From positions 7,473,001-7,537,000 of the forward strand of contig NZ_CP149798.1 in NCBI RefSeq assembly GCF_037940415.1: a stretch of DNA of 64,000 bases, written 5' to 3'. The translations under genes were made by a program, and so were the position numbers. Shown here one piece after another: positions 9,206-17,124 of the stretch (position 1 is its first letter; each line of letters begins with the position of its first letter). Source of the stretch: Streptomyces sp. f51. Its GTDB lineage: Bacteria > Actinomycetota > Actinomycetes > Streptomycetales > Streptomycetaceae. The notes under the pieces are model-generated. The model ran no database searches. It had not been told where the DNA came from and saw only the letters and a program-made list of their open reading frames with translations.

Positions 9206-9415
9206 TTACCGGCCGCCGTCACCGTCCAGCAGTCGGCGCAGCTTCCACGAGGTGCAGGGGTCGGGCACGACGAAGCCTCCTGGCACGGACGGCAGCGCCT
9301 TCAGAGCCACGGTTCGGCCGATCCGCGCGTCCTCCGCGCGTCAGACGACGCCCATGCCACCCCGGCCCAGTACTTCCTTGAGCTGATAGCGCCCGGCGAG
9401 CCGTGCCTGAGTCAT
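9206..9415 (-). pseudogene. Serine/threonine protein kinase remnant
   Basis: An ATG with a GGGGAGAG ribosome binding site begins M-T-Q-A-R-L-A-G-R-Y-Q-L, then the kinase glycine loop GRGGMGVV. Codon 25 is TGA where kinases normally have Trp. Past it the same frame continues with RAEDARIGRTVALKAL, which includes the ATP-anchoring Lys. It then runs into unrelated sequence and a TAA at codon 70. The rest of the kinase domain and any sensor domain are missing. This is a decayed Hanks-type kinase gene with one nonsense mutation and a large deletion. Confidence 0.8.
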
Positions 9416-9435
9416 GGCTCTCCCCGGAACAAGGA

Positions 9436-9471
9436 GCGTCGCACTGACGAGGCTTCTCGTCAGTGCGACGC
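9436..9471. terminator. Long perfect hairpin, probable bidirectional terminator
   Basis: A 16-base stem (GCGTCGCACTGACGAG with its exact complement) closes a GCTT loop. It lies between the leftward kinase remnant and the stop of the leftward GH16 gene, about 315 bases after the rightward methyltransferase. It has no strong T run but is very stable. Confidence 0.6.
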
Positions 9472-9540
9472 CGTCGCAGTCGCTACGGCCCGCTCAATCA
9501 GGCGGTACCGGCGGTGACCGGAGCGCCGCCTTGGGGCCGC

Positions 9541-10269
9541 TCAGGGGTAGTACGGGGTGTACGTGATCGCGGATACCTTGAGGTAGCGGGCCCCGTCCGC
9601 GGTGGCCCAGGTCGAGGAGTTCGGGTTGCCCGGCCAGTCGCCGCCGACCGCGGTGTTGACGATGAAGTGCATGCCGACGCCCGGAGCGGTGGTGTACCAC
9701 TTGGTCCCCTGGAAGGCGCCGTCCACCCAGAAGTCGATGTGGTCGGGCCACCAGCTGAACGAGTAGACGTGGAAGCTGTTGGTCCAGCCCCCCGCGTTGG
9801 TCGCGGCCCACTGGGTCTGCGCGTTGCTGGTGTCGTGGAAGGTCTGGTAGACGGTGTTGGGGTTGGATCCGACGATCTCGGCGGCGTCGATCTCGGGGAG
9901 CCAGGGGTTCAGATAGGCCGCCCACACCGCGGGGAGCAGCCCCTGTCCGCTGGGCATGTTCGCGGTGAAGCTGTAGGTGCCGTAGCCGTACAGGGCCTTC
10001 GACTCGACGCGGCCGGAGTAGTAGACCTGGCCGCCCGCGTTGTAGGTCTTGATCATCAGCGTGTCGCCGTCGTACCAGACGCAGTCGGGCGTGTAGGTCT
10101 CCAGCTCGTTGTTGGCCGTCCAGCGGCCGCTGATGACGTTCCAGGAGTTGACGGTTTGGGGGGTGCCCCAGGAACTGGCGTGCGCGGGTTGCGGCGCCGC
10201 GAGCAGCATCGTGCAGGCGGCGAGCACGAGGCCTATGAGCCATGTGTGTCGTGCGGGGACTGTCGTCAT
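9541..10269 (-). CDS. Secreted glycoside hydrolase family 16 enzyme
   Basis: The chosen start (M-T-T-V-P-A-R-H-T-W) gives 242 residues with a classical Sec signal peptide ending near PQPAHASS (about residue 31). GH16 enzymes cleave beta-1,3- or beta-1,3/1,4-glucans and related polymers with retention. The catalytic signature E-I-D-A-A-E is at 126-131, giving nucleophile Glu126, helper Asp128 and acid/base Glu131. Trp-rich strands (SFSWWPDHIDFWVDG) follow, as in the family. No carbohydrate-binding module is present, so this is a minimal single-domain enzyme. Substrate specificity is not decidable here. Confidence 0.9.
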   Translation of the reverse strand: MTTVPARHTWLIGLVLAACTMLLAAPQPAHASSWGTPQTVNSWNVISGRWTANNELETYTPDCVWYDGDTLMIKTYNAGGQVYYSGRVESKALYGYGTYSFTANMPSGQGLLPAVWAAYLNPWLPEIDAAEIVGSNPNTVYQTFHDTSNAQTQWAATNAGGWTNSFHVYSFSWWPDHIDFWVDGAFQGTKWYTTAPGVGMHFIVNTAVGGDWPGNPNSSTWATADGARYLKVSAITYTPYYP

Positions 10270-10436
10270 CGGAGCTCCGTTGCTCGATGGGGGGAGACGA
10301 CGCGTGGGAGCGGTCCCATGCATTCCTTCGGAACGTAAGGGCTTGTTCAGGACCTGACAATAGGAGCGGCAGGGATTGCTGCCTGTGTTCCGGAAGTGAA
10401 CGCGGCGTGGATCGCGACCGCCGATATGGTCGCATT

Positions 10437-10510
10437 CGTCGTGGTTGACCACCCTGCGCGGGCGTGCCCCACTCGTCGCGGTTGACCACCCTGCGGGGTC
10501 ATGCCCCACT
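10437..10510. repeat. Two-copy 37-bp tandem repeat
   Basis: Units at 10437-10473 and 10474-10510 share cgtcg(t/c)ggttgaccaccctgcg and end in tgccccact; a partial third unit (cgtcacgg) follows. Each contains the small inverted repeat GGTtgACC. It lies in the 455-base gap between the GH16 start and the cold-shock gene, where I see no gene. The remainder should hold the GH16 promoter and the long leader of the cold-shock gene. Confidence 0.75.
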
Positions 10511-10724
10511 CGTCACGGACTGCGCCGCTCTCGTGGCCGGACGGCGGCGGCCACAGCGTGGACAGACCTCGCTCATGGGCTCAAATCATGATCCAAGTCA
10601 CCCCGGAGCCATAGTCATGAGTCGGCCTCGTGGGGTAAAAAAGACGTCGGGCGCTGTCCGCTGAGGGCGGCCCCGTGACATGTAGCAGCCGGGGTCCTCC
10701 TCGGCGATATCGAAGGACATCAGC

Positions 10725-10928
10725 ATGGCCAGCGGCACCGTGAAGTGGTTCAACTCCGAGAAGGGGTTCGGTTTCATCGAGCAGGACGGTGGCGGCCCGG
10801 ACGTCTTCGCCCACTACTCGAACATCTCCGGCAACGGCTACCGTGAGCTGGTCGAGGGCGAGACCGTCTCCTTCGACGTCACCCAGGGCCAGAAGGGCCC
10901 CCAGGCGGAGAACATCGTCCGCGGCTGA
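10725..10928 (+). CDS. Cold-shock domain protein (CspA family)
   Basis: The 67-residue protein is a single cold-shock domain that binds single-stranded RNA/DNA and acts as an RNA chaperone in the cytoplasm. Both nucleic-acid-binding motifs are visible: KGFGFI (RNP1, residues 16-21) and VFAHY (RNP2-like, about 30-34). Length and sequence are typical of the several Csp copies in Streptomyces. It is monocistronic, followed by a strong terminator. A long leader upstream would fit post-transcriptional control, as is common for this family. Confidence 0.95.
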   Translation: MASGTVKWFNSEKGFGFIEQDGGGPDVFAHYSNISGNGYRELVEGETVSFDVTQGQKGPQAENIVRG

Positions 10929-10946
10929 CGCCAGATCAGTGCGGTG

Positions 10947-10985
10947 AGCGGGGCCCGGCAGTCGCCGGGCCCCGCTCCTGTTTTC
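10947..10985 (+). terminator. Rho-independent terminator after the cold-shock gene
   Basis: A 13-base perfect GC-rich stem (core GCGGGGCCCGGC and its complement) with an AGTC loop is followed by CCTGTTTT, about 20 bases after the stop codon. Confidence 0.85.
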
Positions 10986-11048
10986 AGCCGTGACCGTCTC
11001 GGTGCGGGCCGCGGATTGCCGGCCACGCGACCGAGGCGCGGTCGTGGT

Positions 11049-12158
11049 TCAGCCGCGCGGCAGGACCAGCGACTGCACGTCCGGCAGGCCGCGCCAGTCG
11101 TTCGACGCGACCGTGGCATGCGCCTTGGCCAGCAGTGCGACCCGTGCCGAGGCGTCGGACGCCGACGGGCTGACGTCGTCGAGGGCCGGCGACACGTTCT
11201 GCGAGTCCGTCATGAACAGCAGGTAGTGGTTGGTGTCGTACCAGCTCGTGTCGATGCCGTTGTTGACGTAGGCGGACGCGTCACCGTCGAAGGCGACGAA
11301 CCAGGGGCGCAGCGTCGTGTCCGAGTAGCGCGTGCGCGGGTCGCCCGACGCGGCGTTGTGGACCGAGGGGAAGATGTTCGCCTGCGCGGTCGTGCCCGCG
11401 GTGTGCAGGTCCCGCAGGTAGGTCGCGTACTCCTTGTCCGTCCACAGGGAGTCGGTCGGGTTGCCCTCCTCCACCGTGCCGGGAATGACCTCCAGGAGAA
11501 CCTTGCCCGCCAACTGCGCCCGCGTCGGCCAGTTCCCGGCCTTGGCCGCCTCGTCCAGGGTGGCGTACTGTCCGCCGCCGGGCTTGTTCAGAAGGTCGTT
11601 CGGCTTGTAGACCAGGCTGCCCAGGTGCGCCGTGATCGACTGGTCCAGCTTGGCCGGGCTCATCCCGAAGTTGGCCTGGAAGCCGGCCTTCATCTCCAGC
11701 TTGATGATCAGCGGCCCGTGGCCCGGGTGCGCGCCGAGCCACACCCGGACGTCGTCCAGGCAGCTCTCCAGGTCCTTGTTGGCGCCGCCGGTGTACAGGT
11801 CCGCGGCCGAGGAGGCGTTGACGCAGTTGTTGCCGTTGCTCGTCAGGCTGCTGTGGCTGACCTTCCACTCGTGCGTGAAGAAGTCGTCCCAGACGTCCAG
11901 CTCGATCATCGAGGTACCGGTGTCGAGGCCCTGCGCGAGATAGGTGAACGCGCTGGGGTCGTACGTGTTGTGGATTCCTGACGTGGTCGTGCCGGACAAC
12001 TGGAGCGAGTTCGTGTCGTCGGCGGACGCGGAGGCGGTGGTGCCTCCGGCTCCGGCGGCACCGATCGCCAGGAACAGACTCAGGGTGCCGAGCAGCGCGG
12101 TGCGCGGTGCCGCGAGCGGGCGGAGGGGAAATCTACGGCGGTTGGTCGGGCCGGTCAC
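11049..12158 (-). CDS. Secreted Ca2+-dependent phosphatidylinositol phospholipase C
   Basis: The GTG at 12158 follows GGAGGAACC and opens a 369-residue protein with an Arg-rich N-terminus and a hydrophobic signal core ending near ASASADD (cleavage about residue 45). The mature enzyme would hydrolyse phosphatidylinositol outside the cell. Features of the Ca2+-dependent PI-PLC (C1) family are visible: SGIHNTYD with the first catalytic His, the acidic LDVWDDF metal site, WKVSHSS with the second His, and LIIKLEMK. It is divergent from a small peptidoglycan-binding protein across a 476-base region holding an unusual repeat array. Confidence 0.88.
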   Translation of the reverse strand: MTGPTNRRRFPLRPLAAPRTALLGTLSLFLAIGAAGAGGTTASASADDTNSLQLSGTTTSGIHNTYDPSAFTYLAQGLDTGTSMIELDVWDDFFTHEWKVSHSSLTSNGNNCVNASSAADLYTGGANKDLESCLDDVRVWLGAHPGHGPLIIKLEMKAGFQANFGMSPAKLDQSITAHLGSLVYKPNDLLNKPGGGQYATLDEAAKAGNWPTRAQLAGKVLLEVIPGTVEEGNPTDSLWTDKEYATYLRDLHTAGTTAQANIFPSVHNAASGDPRTRYSDTTLRPWFVAFDGDASAYVNNGIDTSWYDTNHYLLFMTDSQNVSPALDDVSPSASDASARVALLAKAHATVASNDWRGLPDVQSLVLPRG

Positions 12159-12300
12159 GGTTCCTCCATCGTGGGGGTGAATCTCCGCCTGGACGGTGAC
12201 GGTTGCGCGTGAATCGACGGAGACATGACACGTAACGCGATCGAGAATCCTGCTGTCAGCTACGATTCCGGCCGATCTTTTCCGGCCCGCCCGGACAACC

Positions 12301-12409
12301 GGGACGTACGTCGCGGGTGCGTCGGGACGGTCGTGGGACGCGATGGGACGTCTTGGGACGTACGCGGGACACCGTGGGACGGGCCCGTGGTCGCGCTGTT
12401 CCGCGGGAC
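12301..12409. repeat. Helically phased GGGAC direct-repeat array
   Basis: The pentamer GGGAC (usually TGGGACG) starts at 12301, 12324, 12335, 12345, 12355, 12366, 12376 and 12405, with further copies near 12473 and 12491. Six consecutive copies are 10 or 11 bases apart, one turn of B-DNA each. All point the same way. The array lies in the 476-base divergent gap between PI-PLC and the peptidoglycan-binding gene, where there is no credible gene. Phased direct repeats are typical of cooperative regulator binding; I know no named regulator with exactly this unit. Confidence 0.8.
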
Positions 12410-12634
12410 GCCGAAAACCCGTCCGGACCAGCGTGCGGCGGCCCCGTAGGCCCCTCACGCCCACCCCTTCTCGGGACGTCGGCCGCCTCTGGGACGCCCC
12501 GCGCAGGTGCCTCAGAGGTGCCGGAGCGCTGTTACGTTCTTGGGCGTCGGACGGCAACTCGCCGCCCACCCGCATTCGTTCACAGTCCGCTTGCCATGAC
12601 TCGCATCGGACCGCACTTCGGGGGACCACCCACC

Positions 12635-13072
12635 ATGAAGTTCAAGCGCACGCTCGCCACCGTCGGCGCGGCCGCCGCCATCACCGCCGGCCTGTTCACG
12701 CTCGGCCCGGCCGCGCAGGCCGCCATGCCGAGCTGCACGGACTACACCATCTACTACAGCGGCGACTTCTACGCGAAGTACCCCGTGGGCGCCGACGGCA
12801 GCAACTTCTGCTCCCTGCGCTCGGGTGCCAGTGGCCGGCAGGTGTACTACCTCCAGGAGACCCTGAACTACTGCTACGGCCAGGACCTCGGAACGATCGA
12901 CGGCCAGTTCGGCCCGAAGACGGCCGCCGCCCTCGCCCGCGTCCAGCGGTCGCTCGGCATCGACGCCGACGGCGTCTACGGCCCGCAGACCCGGGACAAG
13001 ATCAAGTGGCACTGGATGACCCTTGAGGCCAGCAACCACTGCACCACCCTGTACGACGCCCACGCGCACTGA
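12635..13072 (+). CDS. Small secreted peptidoglycan-binding protein
   Basis: The 145-residue product starts M-K-F-K-R-T-L-A with a standard Sec signal peptide cleaved after GPAAQA (about residue 30). The mature part is one PG_binding_1 domain: VYYLQETLNYC, then TIDGQFGPKTAAALARVQ and GIDADGVYGPQT. Four Cys, two of them flanking the repeat, suggest disulfides. It has no catalytic domain, so it probably acts as a wall-binding factor or secreted ligand. It resembles the next gene in design and may be an old paralogue. Confidence 0.85.
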   Translation: MKFKRTLATVGAAAAITAGLFTLGPAAQAAMPSCTDYTIYYSGDFYAKYPVGADGSNFCSLRSGASGRQVYYLQETLNYCYGQDLGTIDGQFGPKTAAALARVQRSLGIDADGVYGPQTRDKIKWHWMTLEASNHCTTLYDAHAH

Positions 13073-13082
13073 TGATCTCCCT

Positions 13083-13116
13083 CGCCCGGGGAGACGGGGG
13101 ATCACCTCCCCGGGCG
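13083..13116. terminator. GC-rich hairpin after the first peptidoglycan-binding gene
   Basis: CGCCCGGGGAG pairs exactly with CTCCCCGGGCG around a 12-base loop just after the stop codon. A second, weaker hairpin (GGGCGGAG/CTCCGCCC) lies near 13193-13224, just before the next gene. There is no T run. Confidence 0.6.
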
Positions 13117-13251
13117 GGGGTCGGCCGGCAACGGCCCTTGTACGTCCGACGTCTTCGTCCCCATGAGGATCCGTCGGACCATCACGCAACAGGGCGGAGC
13201 CCGGCCGACGCCCGGCTCCGCCCGCTTGTTCCGTAAGTGAAAGTGACTCGA

Positions 13252-13653
13252 ATGTCCGTTATTTCAAACAACTTCCTTGGCCGTGTGCTGTGCGGAACGG
13301 CTGCCGCTGTCGCCGTCGTGAGCCTTTCCACCGGTCCGGCCTCGGCCGTTGTCGGAGCTTCGTACGTGGGTGACGGCCACAGCAAGAACGCCACCGCCGT
13401 GTGGTGCGTACAGCACCTCGTCAACGACTACCGCCGCCGCGCGGGCAGCGCCGCCATCGCGGAGGACAGCGTCTGGGGCCCGCAGACCAGGAACGCGGTC
13501 TACGACTTCCAGGCCAACACGGACAACACCGGCCCCGCCGACGGCGTCGTCGGGCCCCTGACCGGACGCGGCCTGCTGAATTACGACGCCACAGACCGCT
13601 TTGCCGGACACGGCTACTGCTACGGCTACCTGCCGACCCCGTCGGGCTACTGA
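13252..13653 (+). CDS. Small secreted peptidoglycan-binding protein (second copy)
   Basis: From the ATG the product has 133 residues with a Sec signal peptide (M-S-V-I-S-N-N-F onward, cleavage after GPASA). An in-frame GTG five codons earlier is an alternative start; neither has a strong ribosome binding site. The mature domain is PG_binding_1-like: VWCVQHLVNDYRRR, VWGPQTRNAVYDFQ and GPADGVVGPLTGRG. Two Cys lie in the mature part. It follows the similar 145-residue gene by 180 bases, separated by hairpins, so it may be transcribed separately. Confidence 0.8.
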   Translation: MSVISNNFLGRVLCGTAAAVAVVSLSTGPASAVVGASYVGDGHSKNATAVWCVQHLVNDYRRRAGSAAIAEDSVWGPQTRNAVYDFQANTDNTGPADGVVGPLTGRGLLNYDATDRFAGHGYCYGYLPTPSGY

Positions 13654-13756
13654 CCGGGAGATCGTGGAGGTGGGTCGTGGTGCCGGGGTGGGCGGACGGT
13701 AGGATCCGCTGCTGACCTGCGCGAAGTCCGAACAGGTGACTTCCGGGGGTGGCGAA

Positions 13757-14440
13757 GTGGTGGGAGCGGTTCGGTTGCCGCGTTGGCAGGCCAGGTTCGC
13801 CGGCGGGGCCCTGGCCGCGTTCGGTCTCGTGAGTCTGGCCGTCGCGCTGACGGCCTGGTACAAGTACCGGTTGCTCGCGGGAGCCTCGGTGTCGGGGCCG
13901 TACGTGGACAACCCGTGGGTCGAGGTCGACACCTACTTCAGAAACCTGGTGGGCTGGCGGACCGGGCTGCTGTTCCTGGCCCTGCTCCAGTTCAGCGTCT
14001 GGCTCGCCGGGATGCGTGATGTCGCGGACGTGCTCTGGCGTGAGGGTCAGCGTCGGCGCAGGGCGTGGCTGCTCTTCGGCTGGGTGATACCCGTGGCGCA
14101 GCTCTTCGTCCCCAAGATGTTCGTCAACGACCTCTGGGCCGCCTCCCGGCCGAAGGGGCGGCGCCACCGTGGACACCCCCTGCTCACGGCCTGGTGGCTC
14201 TCCGTCCTGGCCACTGCCAATGGGTACGGCCATGGTCTCGAGGACCTGAAGAAGGCCGCCGACGTGGACGAGGCGCGTCATGCCCTGCGGCAGATGATGA
14301 TCGGCGAGAGCCTGCACGTCTGCGTCGCCGTGCTGTCGATCATTGTGGTCTGGCAACTCGTCCGCAGGCTGGAGCGCGCCGTCGCGATGACGCCCACCGA
14401 CGTCCCCCCGGCGGACACGGCGGCTCCCGCACCCGCGTGA
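13757..14440 (+). CDS. DUF4328 integral membrane protein
   Basis: About 227 residues from the GTG behind GGGGGTGGCGAA (a GTG at 13736 is possible). Hydrophobic segments near residues 10-35, 65-85, 100-120, 145-165 and 190-210 give about five membrane passes. The family signature is the Trp/Pro-rich helix RRRRAWLLFGWVIPVAQLF followed by VPKMFVNDLWAAS. DUF4328 proteins are common in Streptomyces and their function is unknown. The C-terminus is a short Pro/Ala tail. Confidence 0.8.
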   Translation: MVGAVRLPRWQARFAGGALAAFGLVSLAVALTAWYKYRLLAGASVSGPYVDNPWVEVDTYFRNLVGWRTGLLFLALLQFSVWLAGMRDVADVLWREGQRRRRAWLLFGWVIPVAQLFVPKMFVNDLWAASRPKGRRHRGHPLLTAWWLSVLATANGYGHGLEDLKKAADVDEARHALRQMMIGESLHVCVAVLSIIVVWQLVRRLERAVAMTPTDVPPADTAAPAPA

Positions 14441-14476
14441 GCCGATGCGCCCCGGGTGGGGAGACGGACCCGCTGG

Positions 14477-15337
14477 TCACCGGCGGACGGCCGTGACCAG
14501 CCAGGCCGCAGTCAGCATCCGTACACCCGTCGGCTGTTCGTACGGGGTGAGAGCGTCGCGGAGAGCGGCCTGTACGCGCTGTGCTCCGTCCTGGTCGCCC
14601 GCGGATTCGAGCTGCTCCACCAGGTGCCGCCCCGGTCCCGACCCGAGCAGGTGCCCGGCCGCGTCGTCGGCGTTCCGCCCGAAATTCCCGAGCGCGTCGA
14701 CGGCTTCGGTGCGTACGTCGTCGAACCCGGCCTTCCCGAGAACCGTCCGCACGACCACCGGGTCGGCGAGCGAGAACATGCCCGGGCCGGCCGAGTCGCC
14801 GGACGGCCGCGGCACGGAAGGCAGAGCCGCGCTCACCGCCCCGTGCGCCTGGGCCCATTCGCAGCGGGCGGGGTCGCTCATGCACACGAACGCGAGCCGT
14901 CCGCCGGGGCGCAGGGCGCGGGCGATGTTGCCGAACGCGGCGACGGGATCCGCGAAGAACATGACGCCGAAACGGCTCAGGGCCACGTCGAACGTGGCCT
15001 CGGCCAGGGGATGCACCTGGGCGTCGCCCTGTTCGAAACCGATGTTGCCCAGGCCCTCCTCGGTGGCCAGCAGGCGCGCCCGGTCGAGCATGGGGCCGGA
15101 CAGGTCCAGACCCAGGGCGGATCCCCGGACGGCGGTGCGGGCGGCGAGTCGCGTGGTCTGACCGACCCCGCAGCCGATGTCGAGCACGCGGTCCTCGGGG
15201 CCGATTCCGGCCGCGGCGACGAGGGAAGCGTTGAACCCCTCGTTGATGGCGTTCCAGCGGTCGTGGTGCTCGCTCCAGTGCCGGCCCTCGTCGCCGTTCC
15301 AGGCCCGGGACTGTGCGGTGTTGACGAGCTCGCGCAT
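14477..15337 (-). CDS. Class I SAM-dependent methyltransferase
   Basis: The ATG at 15337 follows AGGAGTCATCTC and gives 286 residues. SAM motif I is VLDIGCGVGQTT (about 49-60), with LGLDLSGPMLDRAR binding the ribose and FEQGDAQ the adenine side. The methyl acceptor is unknown; the fold fits small-molecule or quinone-type methyltransferases. It is divergent from a TetR regulator across a 127-base gap holding two tandem palindromes, so it is probably the regulator's main target and may be a resistance or detoxification enzyme. Confidence 0.85.
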   Translation of the reverse strand: MRELVNTAQSRAWNGDEGRHWSEHHDRWNAINEGFNASLVAAAGIGPEDRVLDIGCGVGQTTRLAARTAVRGSALGLDLSGPMLDRARLLATEEGLGNIGFEQGDAQVHPLAEATFDVALSRFGVMFFADPVAAFGNIARALRPGGRLAFVCMSDPARCEWAQAHGAVSAALPSVPRPSGDSAGPGMFSLADPVVVRTVLGKAGFDDVRTEAVDALGNFGRNADDAAGHLLGSGPGRHLVEQLESAGDQDGAQRVQAALRDALTPYEQPTGVRMLTAAWLVTAVRR

Positions 15338-15362
15338 GAGATGACTCCTGCCGGGTGAGCTA

Positions 15363-15406
15363 GTATGGGCATCTGCCCATACCAAGGTATGAGCGTTTGC
15401 CCATAC
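15363..15406. promoter_or_regulatory. Tandem TetR-type operators
   Basis: A perfect 20-base palindrome (GTATGGGCA-TC-TGCCCATAC) occupies 15363-15382. An imperfect copy (GTATGAGCG-TT-TGCCCATAC) lies at 15387-15406, 24 bases further on centre to centre. They sit between the divergent methyltransferase and TetR starts, the expected place for TetR autorepression. Confidence 0.8.
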
Positions 15407-15464
15407 TGGCAAGTGGTGAACTGCCGCAGTGCCGAAGAGTGCCGAAGGCGACCGGGAGGAACCG

Positions 15465-16073
15465 ATGTCACCGCGCGGAGTTGCGATCCCCGATGTCAGG
15501 GAGCGGCTGTTCGCCGCGGCGGAGCGCGTGCTGGCGCGGGAGGGCACGGCCGGACTGACCAACCGGTCCGTCACGGAGGAGGCGGGCTGCGCGAAGGGCC
15601 TGCTCTACAACCACTTCACGGACCTGGACGACTTCGTTGCCCAACTCGTCCTGGACCGGTTCGCGAGGATCGCCGCGGAGGTGGGCCCGCTGCCCGACCG
15701 GGCGGGCAGCGGCGCGGTGCACGACAATCTCACCGTCGCGGCCCTCGCGATGCTCGGCACGAACGGCCCCGCGATCGCCGCGGCGGCCGTCTCGCGCCAC
15801 GAGGTCGCGCAGCGCGTGGCCCGGTCCTGGGCCGAAGGTGCTCCCGGACCGGGCGCCGTCGAAGACGCGACGACCCGTTACCTCGAAGCCGAACAGCGAC
15901 TGGGCCGGGTGGCCCCGGACGCCGACTGCCCCATGCTCGCGCTCGCCCTGACCGGCACGGTCCACCATCTGCTCATGCACCCGGGCCCACCACAGCAGGA
16001 CACCGCCGCACTGATCCGCCGGCTGGTCACGGCCCTGGTCCCCTTGCCGGACGAGTCCACGGCGTCCCGCTGA
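15465..16073 (+). CDS. TetR-family transcriptional regulator
   Basis: The ATG preceded by GGGAGGAACCG gives 202 residues. The N-terminal helix-turn-helix is clear: RLFAAAERVLAREG, then LTNRSVTEEAGCAKGLLYNHF with the recognition helix ending in the usual Y-x-H-F. The C-terminal ligand domain is Ala/His rich and carries no known signature. It very likely binds the two palindromes directly upstream and represses itself and the divergent methyltransferase gene. The ligand is unknown. Confidence 0.9.
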   Translation: MSPRGVAIPDVRERLFAAAERVLAREGTAGLTNRSVTEEAGCAKGLLYNHFTDLDDFVAQLVLDRFARIAAEVGPLPDRAGSGAVHDNLTVAALAMLGTNGPAIAAAAVSRHEVAQRVARSWAEGAPGPGAVEDATTRYLEAEQRLGRVAPDADCPMLALALTGTVHHLLMHPGPPQQDTAALIRRLVTALVPLPDESTASR

Positions 16074-16122
16074 GCGGAGGGGCCGACGCCGCTGCCTCGC
16101 CTCAGCCCCTCACGGGACCGTC

Positions 16123-16488
16123 CTACTCGGTCGCCCTGTAGCCCGGGACGGAGGGCCAGCGGACCGTCAGGACCACCGACTCCTCCTCCGCGAACCAGGA
16201 GTGATCGACACCCCGGCCCCACACGACGTAGTCCCCCTGCCGTTCCAACAGGACGCTGCGGCCGGGCAGTTCCACCCGGAACCGCCCGCTGATGAGCACC
16301 AGCAGGGCGGTGCGCTCCTCACCCGTCACCCACAGAGCGCGCTCGTCGCCCTTCGGGTGGACGCCCCATTTGATCTCCACGGCCTCGCTGTGCCGAGGAT
16401 CGGCGGCGTCCTTGAAGTGCCCCAGCAGCCACCCCCGGTCCAGTGCCGCGTCACTGCCCGCATTGCCCACGTACACACTGTCGGTCAT
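16123..16488 (-). CDS. Cupin-like small protein
   Basis: A 121-residue protein (M-T-D-S-V-Y-V-G start; a start ten codons earlier is possible). The pattern of short beta strands, RTALLVLISGRFRVELPG, then a Gly/Asp turn and VVWGRGVDHSWFAEE, matches a single-domain cupin with the expected late His. Related Streptomyces proteins are sometimes misnamed signal peptidase; no Ser/Lys peptidase motif or membrane helix is present. Its substrate or metal is unknown. It is convergent with the TetR gene. Confidence 0.65.
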   Translation of the reverse strand: MTDSVYVGNAGSDAALDRGWLLGHFKDAADPRHSEAVEIKWGVHPKGDERALWVTGEERTALLVLISGRFRVELPGRSVLLERQGDYVVWGRGVDHSWFAEEESVVLTVRWPSVPGYRATE

Positions 16489-16551
16489 GGTTCGGAACGT
16501 AGCAGCCGACCGTGGCACGGAGACGCGAAGGCGCCCTGGTCCGCGCCGGGT

Positions 16552-17124
16552 TCAGCGTTCGTACGTGCCGGTCAGCCGGCCGCGGGTGAGGACGGACGCG
16601 GTGATGGCGGGCAGGAGAACGCGGGGCCGGGTCCGGTCCGGCGGTGTCGAGCCGGGCGCGCCGTCCAAGCGGCTTGAGAGAGCGAACAGTTGGAAGACGT
16701 AGCGGTGCGGACCATGGCCCTTGATGGGCCCGGGGCCGTGGTATCCCCGCCCGATCGTGGACCGCAGCACCCGCACTCCCGCGGCGGGCTTCCGTGCGGC
16801 GAGAGCGCCCGGGTCCAGGTGGTCGGCCGCCGGGTCGATCAGGGCGAGGCAGTGCACGGCGGGCTTGATGAGGGGGACGTCCACGTCCTCGACGACCAGC
16901 AGGAGTTGAGCCGTTCCGGGCGGCGGCGGGGTCCAGGCCAGGTGGGGTGACACATCGTCACCGCCGATGGTCTTCGCGCAGTTCCGCAGCGGCATGGCCC
17001 GGCCGTGGCCGAAGTCCTCGCTGGTGAGGTTCAGCGCTTCGGGGCCTTGCAGGTTCGGCAGGTGCCAGGCCATGTGGGTCTCGCCCGCCCTGCGGTTGTT
17101 CAGGAGCCGGCCGAGCAGAGTCAT
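16552..17124 (-). CDS. YbhB/YbcL (PEBP, Raf-kinase-inhibitor-like) protein
   Basis: The 190-residue protein is a cytoplasmic PEBP-fold protein. Family signatures are visible: GGDDVSPHLAWTPPPPGT (about 54-71), the ligand-site LLLVVEDVDVP, and GYHGPGPIKGHGPHRYVFQL (about 127-146). Bacterial members bind small anionic ligands, and their role is generally unknown. Its start overlaps the stop of the isochorismatase-like gene by four bases (ATGA), so the two are translationally coupled under the upstream MarR gene. Confidence 0.88.
   Translation of the reverse strand: MTLLGRLLNNRRAGETHMAWHLPNLQGPEALNLTSEDFGHGRAMPLRNCAKTIGGDDVSPHLAWTPPPPGTAQLLLVVEDVDVPLIKPAVHCLALIDPAADHLDPGALAARKPAAGVRVLRSTIGRGYHGPGPIKGHGPHRYVFQLFALSSRLDGAPGSTPPDRTRPRVLLPAITASVLTRGRLTGTYER

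Noticed and set aside
12301..12409. A PHO box (PhoP direct-repeat operator)
   Set aside because: PHO boxes use 11-nt units of GTTCACC type; the unit here is GGGAC(G), so I kept it as an unnamed array.
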